Origin: Symbiodinium kawagutii
Lineage: Eukaryota; Sar; Dinophyceae; Suessiales; Symbiodiniaceae
DNA: 64,000 bases
Direction of reading: 5' to 3'
Assembly: GCA_009767595.1 (NCBI GenBank)
Contig: VSDK01025658.1
Coordinates: forward strand, 186,001-250,000
A program made the position numbers and the translations under genes. Numbering within the stretch: position 1 is the stretch's first letter; the number at the start of each line of letters is the position of its first letter. The notes below the pieces were generated by a model. That model did not search any database. It was given only the letters and a program-made list of their open reading frames with translations, and was not told the DNA's origin. Shown piece after piece: positions 44,635-55,713 of this stretch.

Positions 44635-47098
44635 CTGGTGGCGGAGAGCTACGCGTGGTGCTTCATGTTGGATGATGCTTGGTGCTGGAACGGCTGATGT
44701 TAGATGATGGTTGGATGATGGTTGGATGATGGTTGGTGATGCTTGGTGATGGTTGGTTGAAAAAGGCTGAGAATTGCTAAGAACAGTTGATAAAGGTTGG
44801 ATGGTGGCCCAGACCTGGGGATAGTGGCTGGTGAGACTGGATAGTGACGCTCGATGATGATTGAGGTTTGTTAGCAACCGTGAAAAAAAGGTTGATGACA
44901 TTTGAGAGTGATCAATCATAGTTCTCGAACACTTGTTCGATCATGTTTAGCAATAGTGGGTGACAAATATTAACGGTGAACATGTGTCAGTCATAAATTG
45001 GTCGAGAAATAGGAGTAGCGTTTGACACTCGTTGGTAGTGGTTAATTATTGACAATGGGCCAACGCTTGAAAACCCCGAACAACTGATAACACAATTAAG
45101 GATCAGTACTGGCACAACATGCTGCTGAACAGTGCCCGCAATCATGATTCCTTGTTAGGGAGGACTCTCCGATCAAATGACGCTGGCTTTGTGGGTCTTT
45201 CTGTCGAACTGTTGGGTATCCAAGTGATGGTGATCATGACATTAGTTGTATCTTGCTGGTGTTTTTCAAAGTTATTTCTCATGCGCAAACACAATACATC
45301 AACATCTGATGTGGTTGCAAACTAGTGATCCTCCTCCTCTTCCTCCAACTCATTATCATAATAATGACAATAACCATCATTACCCTCATCATCATCACCG
45401 ACCGCTGGGCCACTGTACCTGTCATAATCATCAACCATGGTCAGCACTCATTTAAACATCTGTGCAACATTATTAAGCAATAATAAACCGACCAGCGTCA
45501 GCCAACATGAACCAACAGGATTGTTCCATTATTACTTCAGGCCTTGTCGCTGCTACGCAGAGTGATGGGACCGTCGCATTTGTCATCCATGCAGCCGCTG
45601 GCATTCTCAGGGTTGGGTCTGTACACCAGCAGACCGTTTCGCACAGCACCTCTCAGCACCCACTCATCTTCCAGGTTCCTCTGAGACATAGCTTCCCGAG
45701 CTGCCACAACAGCTTTGACAATCTCCAGAGGACCCATCTTGAAGACTCGCACGTCTCGTACAGCGGCCTTCATCCATCGGTGAGCCTTGACCTGATGAAT
45801 AGTCAAACCGAAAGGTCTCCTTTCGCAGAAAGCTCCACTAGGAACGTAGATCCACTCGGAGCTTTTCCGTCCTCACCACTGATATAATCATCAAAAGCAC
45901 AGTCAGGAGCTTCTTATGTAGCGACGTGTAGCTTCTCTAGCACCGACACGGCGCCCGCTCCTCCAGTCTGTTCTGACGGTGCTTCCCCAGCTGGTTGGTG
46001 CTGGCGCTTATCCATGTTTGAAACAGGTTGCATGTTATGACCCTCATATCCAATCATTTCAAAATCAATTTGTTTGTTAGCGGCCCTAGCATGTTGCTGC
46101 TATTCACCATCAATTGTCAATAATCATTGTTCCCTTACATCATTTATGGCCTGCAATCGCTCTTGCGTACAACCTCATTGGTGGCCAATGTGCGCATGTG
46201 CCATCATGATTGTGCTCTGCATATTTTTGCTGGAGCTTTGATCACATCCCCTCTGTGTCTGCTGTTCTTGTATTTGCAGATGTTCAGAGCACGTTTGGGT
46301 CACCATGCCAACGAAACCAGCAGTTGGGTCCCTCAATGTACTCCCATGACTGGACAAAACCCAAATGAACCCCTCTTGACTGTGGCAATTCGCCGCCACC
46401 AAGCATTGAAACAACCCACACATTATCATGAGCATTGTCACCCATATGTAAATACGAATCCACTGTTATATTAGCCATTGGTGATCCCCTATTGGAAGCT
46501 ATTATTGATCACCATGAAAAAACATTATTCATCCATTACTTGACCGCCAATTACTGCATTGCTTAATGGCAAGAATCAACATCATGGATCACTACCACCA
46601 CCTATATCTGTCTACTATAAGAACATGTTTGGCAGTAGATTTTTCAGTTCATCAGCAAGGATTGCTATCCACGCCAGGTAAATCCTCACCAGTATCCTAT
46701 CCCGGTTGGTGGCTTCAACCCCTCTGAAAAACCGAACTAACCAGCCAACCATCCCAAGTCGTTGGGAAAAAGTCAATCAAAAGACCAACTAGCCTATAAA
46801 GTATCATTATCAACCATGATTGTCAATAGCCATGATATTGCTCAGAATTAGTGGTTGGGATATATCATCAGAGACAGAGATGCCTCAGATTTTTCCAATA
46901 CAAACGTACGAAACTACCTGATCATTATCTTTCCCGACCGCCATTGCGTAACATCATTGTCAACCATTTTTGCCATGAATTATCATATAGCTGCTCAGAG
47001 ACAGTGGTTGTGATATACAATCAAAGACCGAGATATATTGTTTCGAAATAAACATATTTCTTTTCTGGAGACACCTCCAAAACCGTGTAGGGTTTCAC
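44635..47098. other. Intron between E13 and E14
   Basis: GATGGTTGGATGATGG-type at 44690-44780, unique sequence, the broken gene at 45537-46015, and CCAACC/ATCATTA-type before E13. Confidence 0.45.
45537..46015 (-). pseudogene. Broken gene with one stop and one frameshift
   Basis: Starts with an ATG at 46015 (MDKRQHQPAGEAPSEQ), passes LEKLHVAT to an in-frame TAA (45914-45916), continues FDDYISGEDGKAPSGSTFLV and ELSAKGDLSV, then shifts frame to TIHQVKAHRWMKAAVRDVRV and KMGPLEIVKAVVAAREAMSQ (ORF 45537-45806). Good protein-like composition throughout. Family unknown; probably a retroposed or retroelement-derived unit. Confidence 0.5.
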
Positions 47099-47143
47099 CG
47101 CAGCTTGGACCCGGGCACAAGCATCGAAGACCACATCTCCAGC
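47099..47143 (-). CDS. Exon E13 of the Ala-rich gene
   Basis: 45-nt phase-0 exon AGDVVFDACARVQAA. Acceptor CCTCGCAAGCGCGAG|GCT, donor GCG|GTGAAA. A TGATGG-type tract follows on the right (47170-47440). Confidence 0.6.
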
Positions 47144-48237
47144 CTCGCGCTTGCGAGGATGTGCGGGTCATCGCTCTGATGGTGTATATCGGTGGTGGCT
47201 GAAGTCCTTCTTTGATGCTGCACCATTGATAAACATTGAAAATGCTAATTAGGTGGCATTGGCTAATGATTGGATACTGATTGATGGGTAAATGAACCCT
47301 GGTGGATAGTGCTAATGGTTCTTAGCGCTGAAAGATGATGAGGTGCTAATGATGGTTAGATGACTCATATTGACTAATCAATGATGACTAGAGATGCTTG
47401 ATAATGGTTAATCTCTGCTTGTTGGTGAGTTGGTTGTTTGCCATATTGCGCCGTGATGGCTGATACCGGTGGACAGTTCACATTGGTCAGCCAAAGTTTT
47501 TAAGTGGTTGATCAAGTTTGACAATTGGGGACGGCAAGCAGCAATGGTGCTTACCTGACGGATTTTCGTGATGATCAACCAGTTGATGATGGCAATGAAG
47601 GTTGATAAATCCCTATTCATTTGGTTCAGAATCATTCATGATGATTGATGCTGCTTGGTGCTGTTCAATGAATGTGCAGCAGCAACAACAACAACAACAA
47701 CAACATTGACAGCCAACAGGAACAGCATTTTCTAGTACCGCCAAATCATACATTTTTTCAAAGTAAACGTAAGCAGAAGTTCTGCACGTAATTGTTTTGG
47801 CTACTGCCATTGTTGGGCATATCCATATGGCTTCGCAATAGGCACATTTCCTGCCAAAAACAATTTAGGTTGGCCTGAAGGCATAAATTATGGACGCACC
47901 TATCCGATTCTTCATGAACAATTGCCTCTTGCAATCTGATGACCTGATTGCTTGCCCCATAACATGGAAGCCTGCGCTGGAAAATCCTGAAATGACAACT
48001 TACTAAATCAAGGTGTCTGAGAGGCTACATGCTACATCGGCAAGTTATATTACCAATTTCTTGATGGTGTTGGCACTGCTGAGAATTGATGGGCAGCAGC
48101 AAGCCGAAACCTCTAAACAAATCCATGGAAACTCATCCCTCGTGAAATTCCAGTGCAAGGCTAAACTCACCGTATCATCAGTTGCGACTGTCAATGTAAT
48201 TGCTTGCAATATCGTTCTGTATGCAAACACGAGGCAT

Positions 48238-48440
48238 CTGTCTCATACGCCTCTGAGGGTTGCCAGTGTCAAGTCTGTCAATTGAACGGCTTTGGCCAAC
48301 ACCACCAGCACGTCGTCAGTGCTGGTTGCATTGTACATACGGTGTGCCAACAGGCACAAGCGAACCCGTGCTCTGTCCAGGAAGCCTGTGAAACAAGACA
48401 GGGCCAAGGCTGGTCACACGTCGATGCTGGCAAAATTTCA
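48238..48440 (-). pseudogene. Possible F-box-like relic
   Basis: One minus frame reads FASIDV, stop, PALALSCFTGFLDRARVRLC, then LLAHRMYNATSTDD and LAKAVQLTDLTLATLRGV before a stop. A D-L/A-RARVRLxC..RM pattern followed by leucine-spaced sequence is reminiscent of an F-box plus leucine-rich start. Weak, with an internal stop. Confidence 0.25.
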
Positions 48441-48607
48441 AGCGGGTGCATGCGGGTGCAATGCGGGTGCAATAACCGGTCTTCCCGGCGTTGCGGAGGA
48501 ACCGGCTCCTTCCTGGATTTGCTTCCTGTTGCATTCATGCTGTTTGCCAAATTTGAAACCACTGCGCGCAAGAAAATTCGAATGGCTGAAACACATTGAG
48601 TTGCCAT

Positions 48608-48609
48608 GT

Positions 48610-48640
<31 letters not shown>

Positions 48641-48661
48641 GGCTGCTGCTGCTGTTGTTGT

Positions 48662-48714
<53 letters not shown>

Positions 48715-48750
48715 GTGTTGTTGTTGTTGTTGTTGTTGCTGTTGGTGTTG
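48608..48750 (+). repeat. (TGC)n/(TTG)n microsatellite
   Basis: About 140 bp of TGC, TTG and TGT units; poly-Gln, poly-Ala and poly-Leu frames over it are repeat effects. Confidence 0.95.
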
Positions 48751-48895
48751 ATGTTGTGCTTGTCGAGAAGGGTATTGTTGATCAACCATTATTCAACATT
48801 CAACATTCCAAACCAAAAATCAACCATGATATGTCACCGCATTTGGCCACTACTCACTATCAAACACAAAACTCATCCCTGGCACGGCGAGGGAC

Positions 48896-48952
48896 GATGG
48901 TAGCTGCCAGTTCATCGGCCCTCCAAGCAGGTAGTCCCAAATCGTTTGCCGC
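48896..48952 (-). CDS. Exon E12 of the Ala-rich gene
   Basis: Phase-0 exon of 19 codons, AANDLGLPAWRADELAATI, with acceptor CCCAACACTGCTTCAG|GCG and donor ATC|GTCCCT. Confidence 0.6.
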
Positions 48953-49282
48953 CTGAAGCAGTGTTGGGAGTTGTGACGGGCAAATGATTGAAGTTGAAAA
49001 AGATCATGAAACTTCACATAGCCATTAACTGCCTAAAATTTGAAATCAACTAACCATCCATAACCGTCAATTAATCACCCTTTGGCCATTTGGCATCAAA
49101 CATTGATGAGTTGTTCAAAAAAATGCAATCATTAACCACCATTATCACCGTCCAACTTTGCTATGGATCCTTGTGCAGCTGATCCATCAACTACAAACCG
49201 GAACCGTGCTCAGCAGCGGTGAAAGAGTTCCGGCGTTCTCAAAGTTTGCCGGTCGATCAATGGGTTGCTGAGTGGTGACCAG

Positions 49283-49462
49283 TCAAAATCTGCAACGGCA
49301 ATCGGAGTAAAGAACATTGACGCAATTTGAAGCACAAGAAGTTGGACAACAGTTCATGACTTGACGCATAAATTTCAAGGTCCATAGCTGCCCGTTTTTT
49401 GAAATAAACACGATCTTCAGTTGGCCAATGGCAAGCGATAGTTGCATTTTCATGTCGTGCAT
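49283..49462 (-). CDS. 59-codon ORF just downstream of a spliced-leader-like sequence
   Basis: ATG at 49462 opens MHDMKMQLSLAIGQLKIVFI and runs 59 codons to TGA at 49283; the last part is Cys-rich. It begins about 10 nt after a partial match to the dinoflagellate spliced leader. No known domain; may be chance. Confidence 0.3.
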   Translation of the reverse strand: MHDMKMQLSLAIGQLKIVFISKNGQLWTLKFMRQVMNCCPTSCASNCVNVLYSDCRCRF

Positions 49463-49472
49463 TTTGATACCT

Positions 49473-49487
49473 CCAAATGGCTACGGA
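49473..49487 (-). other. Possible relic of the dinoflagellate spliced leader
   Basis: The minus strand reads TCCGTAGCCATTTGG. The dinoflagellate leader begins DCCGTAGCCATTTTGGCTCAAG (D is T, A or G), so 13 bases match from its first base, then one T is missing, then GG matches and similarity stops. Confidence 0.35.
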
Positions 49488-49659
49488 TCAAAAACCTGGT
49501 ACCCTGGCGAACATCCCAAAAATTACCAGGATCCGCTTGTTGGAATGTTGTCCTAGCCACTTGTTGGTAAATCAATCTTGACCCCCAACAATTTATTGTG
49601 GCAGGGAAGAAAAGAGCCCCAAATTTGTCATCCGTGAACCTTACACACCAGATAAATCC

Positions 49660-50510
49660 ATGTAGCCTTTGTCTTCTCTATGCAATCTGTGGGATGCGAG
49701 AATTCGTGCGATCAAAATCTATCACTTGCCAAGGCCCTGCACCACCGCACTTGTAAGGGCACCACTCTCCACGATGCCGGGCGTTCACACGCCTGAGGTG
49801 GCGGTAAGGGCGCCCAGTGACCGTGGACGTAACGGACCGCTACGCGCGTTCCGTGCGCGTCCCGTCCTTGCCCACGGACGTTGTGGGCTCTCTGCAGCTC
49901 GCACAACCGGGTGTTCAGCCACACCGTGCGAAGACTTGGGCCTGGACGAAGTGACAGTTCCGGGGTCGGTGCCCGCAAGGCCCGTGCCGTGCCTCTCACA
50001 GCGACTCTGAGTGAGTCCCAAAGCAGACGGCTCAGGTTACCGAGCGCCAAGGCTACTGGCCATCCGAAGAAGTCCGCCAGCAAGACCAAAAATGGTCCCG
50101 GATCCACTGTGAGTCATTCTGCAGGAAAAGACTTCGCAGTTTGTTCCGATGGCACCGTTGCATCCACGGCCTCGAAACAGGAACTTGGCTGCGTCAATCG
50201 GTTGGACCTTGGGCACGCCCACTGGCTACCGCTGAGACGTGTGCAGCAAGTCGTTCGCGGCTTTCTTTGAGGCGCCAACGCCTTTGGCATGGCAACTTCT
50301 GGCTTGCGTGCGCCGGCCCACGCTTCCCAACGTGTTGCGCAATTCAATGTTTCTTTTGGCATTGTTCTGAGACTTGACTTGAATCAACTTCTGACTAATT
50401 CGAATCTGTCCTGACCACTGACCATGACCCAAAGCCATATGGATTGCTGTAGATGATGATGGCCCACCGCGGGGAAACACGGTCAATATGCACCCCTTCC
50501 TAGGAGGCAT
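49660..50510 (-). pseudogene. GC-rich island with overlapping open frames
   Basis: Much richer in GC than its flanks, but not an Ala-module exon. Minus frames include IRISQKLIQVKSQNNAKRNI and RRTQARSCHAKGVGASKKAA (50226-50510), then LLADFFGWPVALALGNLSRL (49712-50107); plus frames are also open. Probably a decayed gene or element; strand and frame are unresolved. Confidence 0.35.
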
Positions 50511-50543
50511 CCCAGCCTTGGCTTGGCTACGACTTCATCGACT

Positions 50544-50631
50544 CAATCTTCATTAGCCACACCAAAACACATCATGGGTGCAAACATGATGATTATTGAT
50601 ATGTTTTGGTAGGTGTGGCTAATGAAGATTG
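50544..50631. repeat. Strong hairpin with 20-bp perfect outer arms
   Basis: CAATCTTCATTAGCCACACC (50544-50563) is the exact reverse complement of 50612-50631. The stem resumes after a 4-base bulge (GGTA, 50608-50611) for about 11 bp with one mismatch, around a loop of about 22 bases. Confidence 0.85.
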
Positions 50632-51792
50632 CAAAATTGACCATTGGAAAACCGATGTTCGTTATTGCCAACAAATATCATCATCGACCACTGTGCACAG
50701 CCGTGATCGATTATTGCATTAGCCATCGGCATTCATCAGCACTGTTCTTAACAATTTTTGGCCACAGTTCACAATCAACGACCATAATTAATGGAATCGC
50801 CATCGTGGCTCCCATAATCAGTAGTCATGATGATTAAAGCATTCGGAGCGCCATCACCAATAGCTTTTGCCGCTTGCGGGCATCATGTTGTCAGTCATGA
50901 TCATAAATCATCACTAACTGACTAACTCTTAAAAAAAAAAAAAACAATACAAACCACAGCCATTGTAATGACCATTGATACACACTGATAATCATCAAAA
51001 GCACAATCATTACCGTCATCATTGTCAACAAACTGATGCTTTAGGCGTTAGTTGTCATCTTAGTTAGGGACCTCATTACCAGTTCCCATCATCATGAGCA
51101 CTATACCATTACCATTCCACCTTTGATGATTGTTTTTCTCATCATGCGCTCTGGTGCACTTGTCTGGTTGCGCGGAAAATCTATTGTTTTGCATTGGATT
51201 TCCTAGAGAATCTTGCCATGTCTCACTTCCAAGTTTGTTTTCCAGAGGCGAAGTGATCACGGTTCCCTATCTATAGCTATAATCATCAATCATCATAACC
51301 TTGGATATTGCAACGGACCAAGACTCGAATGAAGCCCCCGTCCAAAAGCGACGGCTGGAGAACCCGGGTTGTAAACTATTGCAACCATGGCTAACCAAGG
51401 AGAACTAGTTGATATCTATCCACTATAATTGTTGGTCATCATCCCCTATTAGCCCACTATTAACCATCCATAGCCAACCAAGGGATAACCATGGATGATT
51501 GTGGTTAACCAACCATGGTTACCCATCCACTAGTTGGTATATATCCACGGCATTATAGCACTATTAACTCAGGATAACTCCATGGATGGATATCATTTCT
51601 CAACTACTATGGTTGGTTATCATCCCCTATTATTAACCATTCATCAGCTACTTAACCAACCAACCATAGTTCCATTAATCAGCTACTTAACCCCATTGGT
51701 TCCAACCATGGCAGCGATCCCCCGTGGCGATTCGCCAACTCCACGGCTTCACCACCGCTGCCCTGGCGAAGCGCGAACCCGGGGGCAGGCAC

Positions 51793-51846
51793 CTTCTCTG
51801 TGGCCCGGGCCGCCAGCTCTGGTGCCAGCGAGGGCTCAGCGGCAGC
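51793..51846 (-). CDS. Exon E11 of the Ala-rich gene
   Basis: Phase-0 exon of 18 codons, AAAEPSLAPELAARATEK, between acceptor TTTCCGTGCCTCACCAAG|GCT and donor AAG|GTGCCT. CCATCA/TTAACC tract on the left (51400-51720). Confidence 0.65.
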
Positions 51847-53002
51847 CTTGGTGAGGCACGGAAAGGTCCGGGATGTGTGTGCATTGACATATGTAATTAA
51901 TGTATATATAAATAAATATATATATATATAAGTATGTAGATATGTATAAGTATAAGTATAAGTATAGATAGATCGATAGAGAGATAGACGTAGGAGGCAA
52001 ATATATTTGGAAAAATATGTGAATGTATCTATGTATTTTTATGTATTTCAATACAGATATACATTGACATTCTCCGAGGCAATGATGCACTATTCTTTTT
52101 CTGATGCAACGATGCGCCATTGAATTTTGGATCATCTTTGGAAAGAAATATGGATCTGTTGCTGAAAGTGTCTATACTCGAATTAAATGTGTCTGTAAAT
52201 GTAGCTGAATCTAAATGGATATGGATCATATGTAATTATGTTATGCATCACACGATATACATTCATGCTTGTGTACAAAATGTACATGTGTATGTACACA
52301 TGCCAGCATACAAGCATATCATCACCAATGGCGGCCCAACGAAGTAAAATCTAGATGATACATATTTGCAAACATAAAGCCATCGATCATCAAATATCAT
52401 CACATATGTGCATACACATGCAAGGGTGCGCATCCAAGTTCACTCATACAATACCTGCGACGTTCCATGGTGAACAATTCCTTACATTCGGATATGATCA
52501 TACACCCTTTCATGGACAAGAGAAATCTGATCAGCCAGTTGGGTGGCACCAAAAGAACGATCAAAGATTGCAATTATGCTGTAAAACTGGCGCCGTAGCC
52601 ATTAGCAATAGCCAAAGAGGTGCAATAATCTCCAGTTTAACCGGTCAGCAGCAATAATTAACAATATGACCAGCAAAAGAATCATCTCCAGTTTTACTGC
52701 AAGCACATTGCAGCCATTATTTAGCCCTTAGCAACGTCTATTGGCCACGGTTGATCTTTGTCAGCAACCAGTCTTGATCATGAAGGCCCCCAGTCTGGAT
52801 CATGAAGGCCCTTAAACAAATATCCAGATATCCATTCATTCAGCACTTCTGACCGTCATAGTTCATCGCTTTGATCAATGGCTCGTGTAGTGTTTGCTTA
52901 TCAGGGTTAAGAAGATCGGTTCATGCCAGTCATGAGAAGGGTGAATAGTGATCAACGTCAATCTTGCATCCTTTTCTTGATGTTGGTCGCCGGCTGTCAG
53001 AC
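51847..53002. other. Intron between E10 and E11
   Basis: Starts with a TA-rich run (51897-51990: ATATATATA and AAGTATAAGTAT units), then AT-rich unique sequence. No gene. Confidence 0.45.
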
Positions 53003-53044
53003 TAGGCTGAAATTGCTTCTGGCGAAGCAAATGACATTGGGGGT
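53003..53044 (-). CDS. Exon E10 candidate
   Basis: Very pyrimidine-rich acceptor (CACCCACCCCCCGCAG|ACC) followed by a phase-0 frame TPNVICFARSNFSL and a GTCTGA donor. Composition differs from the other modules and the flanking tracts are weak. Confidence 0.3.
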
Positions 53045-53562
53045 CTGCGGGGGGTGGGTGCAAAGTGCGGTCAAAATCACGCGCTGCCCTTGGGGATTTG
53101 GGTCCAGTCGGACATGGTTTCTTGATTGGTCGGCGGCGCTACACCATTGACTGACGGCGCCTTGTGAATTCTAGTTTTCACAGCCTTGCAGTAGCAGTGT
53201 ATCGGCTGCCGAGTTTCTCTTTTGCTTGGCTTCTTCTTTTTTCTAACCAGGATGTGGTTTTCTTTCTAATAGGGGATCATTTTCACTCCGAGAAAGTTGG
53301 GGAAGGCCAGATAGATATGATACACGTGCTGAAGCTCCGCAGCGGGTCCATTTTGTTCTTCAAATGGGGTTGATGCAACCTATTGAAATCATTAAATGAC
53401 TAACACCATAATTATCACTAGTATCATTGACATCATGAATATCATTTAATGGTACCGTTAACATCAATTAATGTGATCGATCAAGCATACTATTCATGAG
53501 ATGGCACAACTGTTCAGGATATGCTTCATACCGGTAATGATACCAGTAATATTGGTCACCAT

Positions 53563-53667
53563 GGTAGTTTCTCGACATAGGGATGCCCCCAAATCATCCA
53601 ATATCAATTAATCAATTAGTGATCAGCCATCCAGAACTTCGGGAGTTTCCTATTTTGAGAACCCCCC
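53563..53667. mobile_element. Small inverted-repeat element, copy B
   Basis: Left arm GTAGTTTCTCGACATAGGGA..CCCCCAAATCATCC (53564-53599) and right arm CGGGAGTTTCCTATTTTGAG (53640-53659) are inverted versions of the same motif seen in copies A and C. Confidence 0.5.
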
Positions 53668-53822
53668 GTATGGCTTTGTTCGAAAATGGTGTACCCGCAA
53701 CACTAGTGCTTAGTGGCTTCCCTATTCACAACCCTTCCTGTTGGATGGTTGGTCAGTAGCAACATTTGTGGACGAACCTGTATACTTGTTTAACCGTTGT
53801 TGTTAGGTTTTATCCCCTCTTA

Positions 53823-54116
53823 TTAACCCCTATTGTTCACTGGATCCTCGTGTTCCGGTGTTGCAGCATCATCCATCTCATCATCTTCTCCACCAAACAT
53901 TCGACCTCTGTGGAGATCAAGTGGGCGATGTGGTCTTGCACCTAAACTGGCTGCCACGTCATCTTCCCACACCTCATCTTGACGATCATCTTGGCTTTTC
54001 CACCAAGCATGTGGATTCTCCCAACGGTCGTAGCTGTAAGGCTGCCATTGGTCTTTGTCCCACTCGTCTGCTTCCTTGTGACTCCAAGGGTGGCCTTTGT
54101 GGCGCTTGTCAAACCC
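53823..54116 (-). CDS. 97-codon open segment without ATG, flanked by a direct repeat
   Basis: Open from a TAG at 54117-54119 to TAA at 53823. Rich in Trp, Asp and His in the first half (SYDRWENPHAWWKSQDD, EVWEDDVAASLG) and acidic at the end (GGEDDEMDDAATPEHEDP). No ATG start. The 10-bp AACCCCTATT at 53825-53834 and 54112-54121 brackets it almost exactly. Looks like an inserted gag-like or retroposed piece; family unknown. Confidence 0.4.
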   Translation of the reverse strand, partial: GFDKRHKGHPWSHKEADEWDKDQWQPYSYDRWENPHAWWKSQDDRQDEVWEDDVAASLGARPHRPLDLHRGRMFGGEDDEMDDAATPEHEDPVNNRG

Positions 54117-54270
54117 CTATTAATTATTATATAACCATGATGATAAGCCATGGTTAAACCATCATTAACGACTATTAACCGCTAATAATGGTGAATTGGT
54201 ACCGCCATTGAACTGGACCACCCCATATTGGCACCATTCGTTTCAGCATCGCCATCAGGACTTCCTATCA

Positions 54271-54318
54271 AGTGGCTGCTGCACTCCTTCCAGCTGCCAA
54301 GGCTTCTTCGGACTTGAC
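54271..54318 (-). CDS. Exon E9 of the Ala-rich gene (3' edge uncertain)
   Basis: Strong acceptor TTGTTGCTGTCCACAG|GTC, then VKSEEALAAGRSAAAT in phase 0 up to a TGA. No GT donor precedes the stop; a GA donor (GGAAG|GAGTGC at 54286) would end it earlier. The VK opening is shared with E14 and E34. Confidence 0.5.
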
Positions 54319-55650
54319 CTGTGGACAGCAACAAGAGCGGCGTGAGGATATGGGGGTTTCTCAAGTCATTTTGGGGTACCCAAAAATGGTGGTTTTACTA
54401 CAATAAATGGCTACTAATGGATGATTGGGTGGTTCTTATTCACCACTATTGGCTGGTTAATATTGACCCATAGCCATATGTGAATGGTTAGAGCTGGCCA
54501 ATTGATGGTTCTTTGGTAGCGAACTGGTGGTCAATTGATAGCTTATCGATGCTTGCTGGATTGCTACTGATGGCTACGTCTCGGGGAATCGATGGTCAAT
54601 TGATGGCCAGTTTATGCGCCTCATGGATGGCCTCATTTGGCAAGACATGGAGTTGATGGTTGATAGTAATTATATGAGATGGTTTATGGTAAAACCATCC
54701 AATATGGCAAAAATGGAGTTGATGGATCAGTTGGTGAATAAATTGCTGATGACTTGACGATTATTTAGTGGTATGTGGTGGCCAGTAGTCATGTCGGTCA
54801 ATAGTGGTTGGTATGTTACTAGCAAGGGTGATGATATGTCATTAGCAACCATGAGGGCGGTGGACAAGCAAGACCAGAACAATGGGTGATAGGCGTAGGT
54901 GATGGCAGTTGGTAATGATTAGTAGAGCTGGGAGATCTAAGATTGCGGACCACGAACAGAGATCGACATCATTGTTTTGTTTCGTTTTTCAAACGTTTGG
55001 ATGATATATTTTGCTTGCTAGCGATCTCACACTACTTGATCAGCTTGAGTTACAATATGATGACACAAATGCGTGAGGTGTGATCGTTTGATGATGCCCC
55101 AGGTATAATCAAGATGCACGACAAGAGAAACAGCCGTTGACGGAAGAAATGGAACCAACTCCCACATGCTGACAGCTCCGCGCCTATAAAATGGTGGTTG
55201 GTGGTCGGCAAATTCCTTTTTTGATGTTGGGTTTCAACCATCAAATCATGGGATGCACCATCAAAATCAGCGTTTTGCCGCTGATTCATCATTCATTGTC
55301 GTCTCCAACCAACCATCAAATAGCAATCTGATTGTTGACCAGCCACTCTCAAGGATCGTGGCAGCCATTCATGATCAATACTCATTAGCCATCGCTGCAA
55401 CTACTAATAATCATTAACCATACCATCATCAACCACATGGTGATTTCTCACAATAGGGGACTCCCCCAATCATTCAATGTCAACCACAGATACTGGTTGG
55501 TGTTCTCAACTCCTATGAAACAAAATGGCCAACCAACCAACCCTTGGCTAATACCAGGGAAAACACAAAATGTTGAAATCCACTTATGTAACCAGTATAG
55601 TAGTACACCATCCACAACTTTGGGGTCATCCACCATCACCACTGGTTGAC
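54319..55650. other. Intron between E8 and E9, paired tracts
   Basis: GGGTTTCTCAAG motif then GATGGTCAATTGATGG-type at 54380-54900, unique middle, CCATCATCAACC-type at 55300-55640 with a single arm of the small repeat motif at 55441-55474. Confidence 0.55.
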
Positions 55651-55713
55651 CTTTTCACCACAGCGTCTCAGCCGCGCCTTCATCTCTTCTCGTGCCTTCG
55701 AATAGGCATCCAC
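55651..55713 (-). CDS. Exon E8 of the Ala-rich gene
   Basis: Phase-0 exon of 21 codons, VDAYSKAREEMKARLRR then CGEK. Acceptor CCTGTTTTGGCGAG|GTG, donor AAG|GTCAAC. A strongly charged helical module. CCATCA-type tract at 55300-55640 on the left. Confidence 0.6.

Larger units (their letters stand above)
47144..48895. other. Intron between E12 and E13
   Basis: TGATGGTTAGATG-type at 47170-47440, unique sequence with a (CAA)n run at 47683-47705, the decayed piece at 48238-48440, and the TGC/TTG microsatellite. Confidence 0.45.
48953..51792. other. Intron between E11 and E12
   Basis: Unique sequence with the spliced-leader-like site near 49480, the GC-rich island at 49660-50510, the hairpin at 50544-50631, and a CCATGG/CTATTAACC tract at 51400-51720. 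Confidence 0.45.
53045..54270. other. Intron between E9 and E10
   Basis: Unique sequence, small inverted-repeat element copy B, the ORF at 53823-54116 and a short CCATCATTAACG tract at 54150-54180. Confidence 0.45.

Noticed and set aside
48292-48956. Poly-Leu, poly-Gln and poly-Ala frames up to 203 codons
   Set aside because: They arise from the TGC/TTG microsatellite, which opens several frames on both strands.
50850-50890. AKAIGDGAPNA after CCCGCAAG as a further exon
   Set aside because: Weak acceptor, no donor in frame, and no flanking tracts.
51836-52135. Tyr/Ile-rich 99-codon minus frame
   Set aside because: Translation of a TA-rich run.
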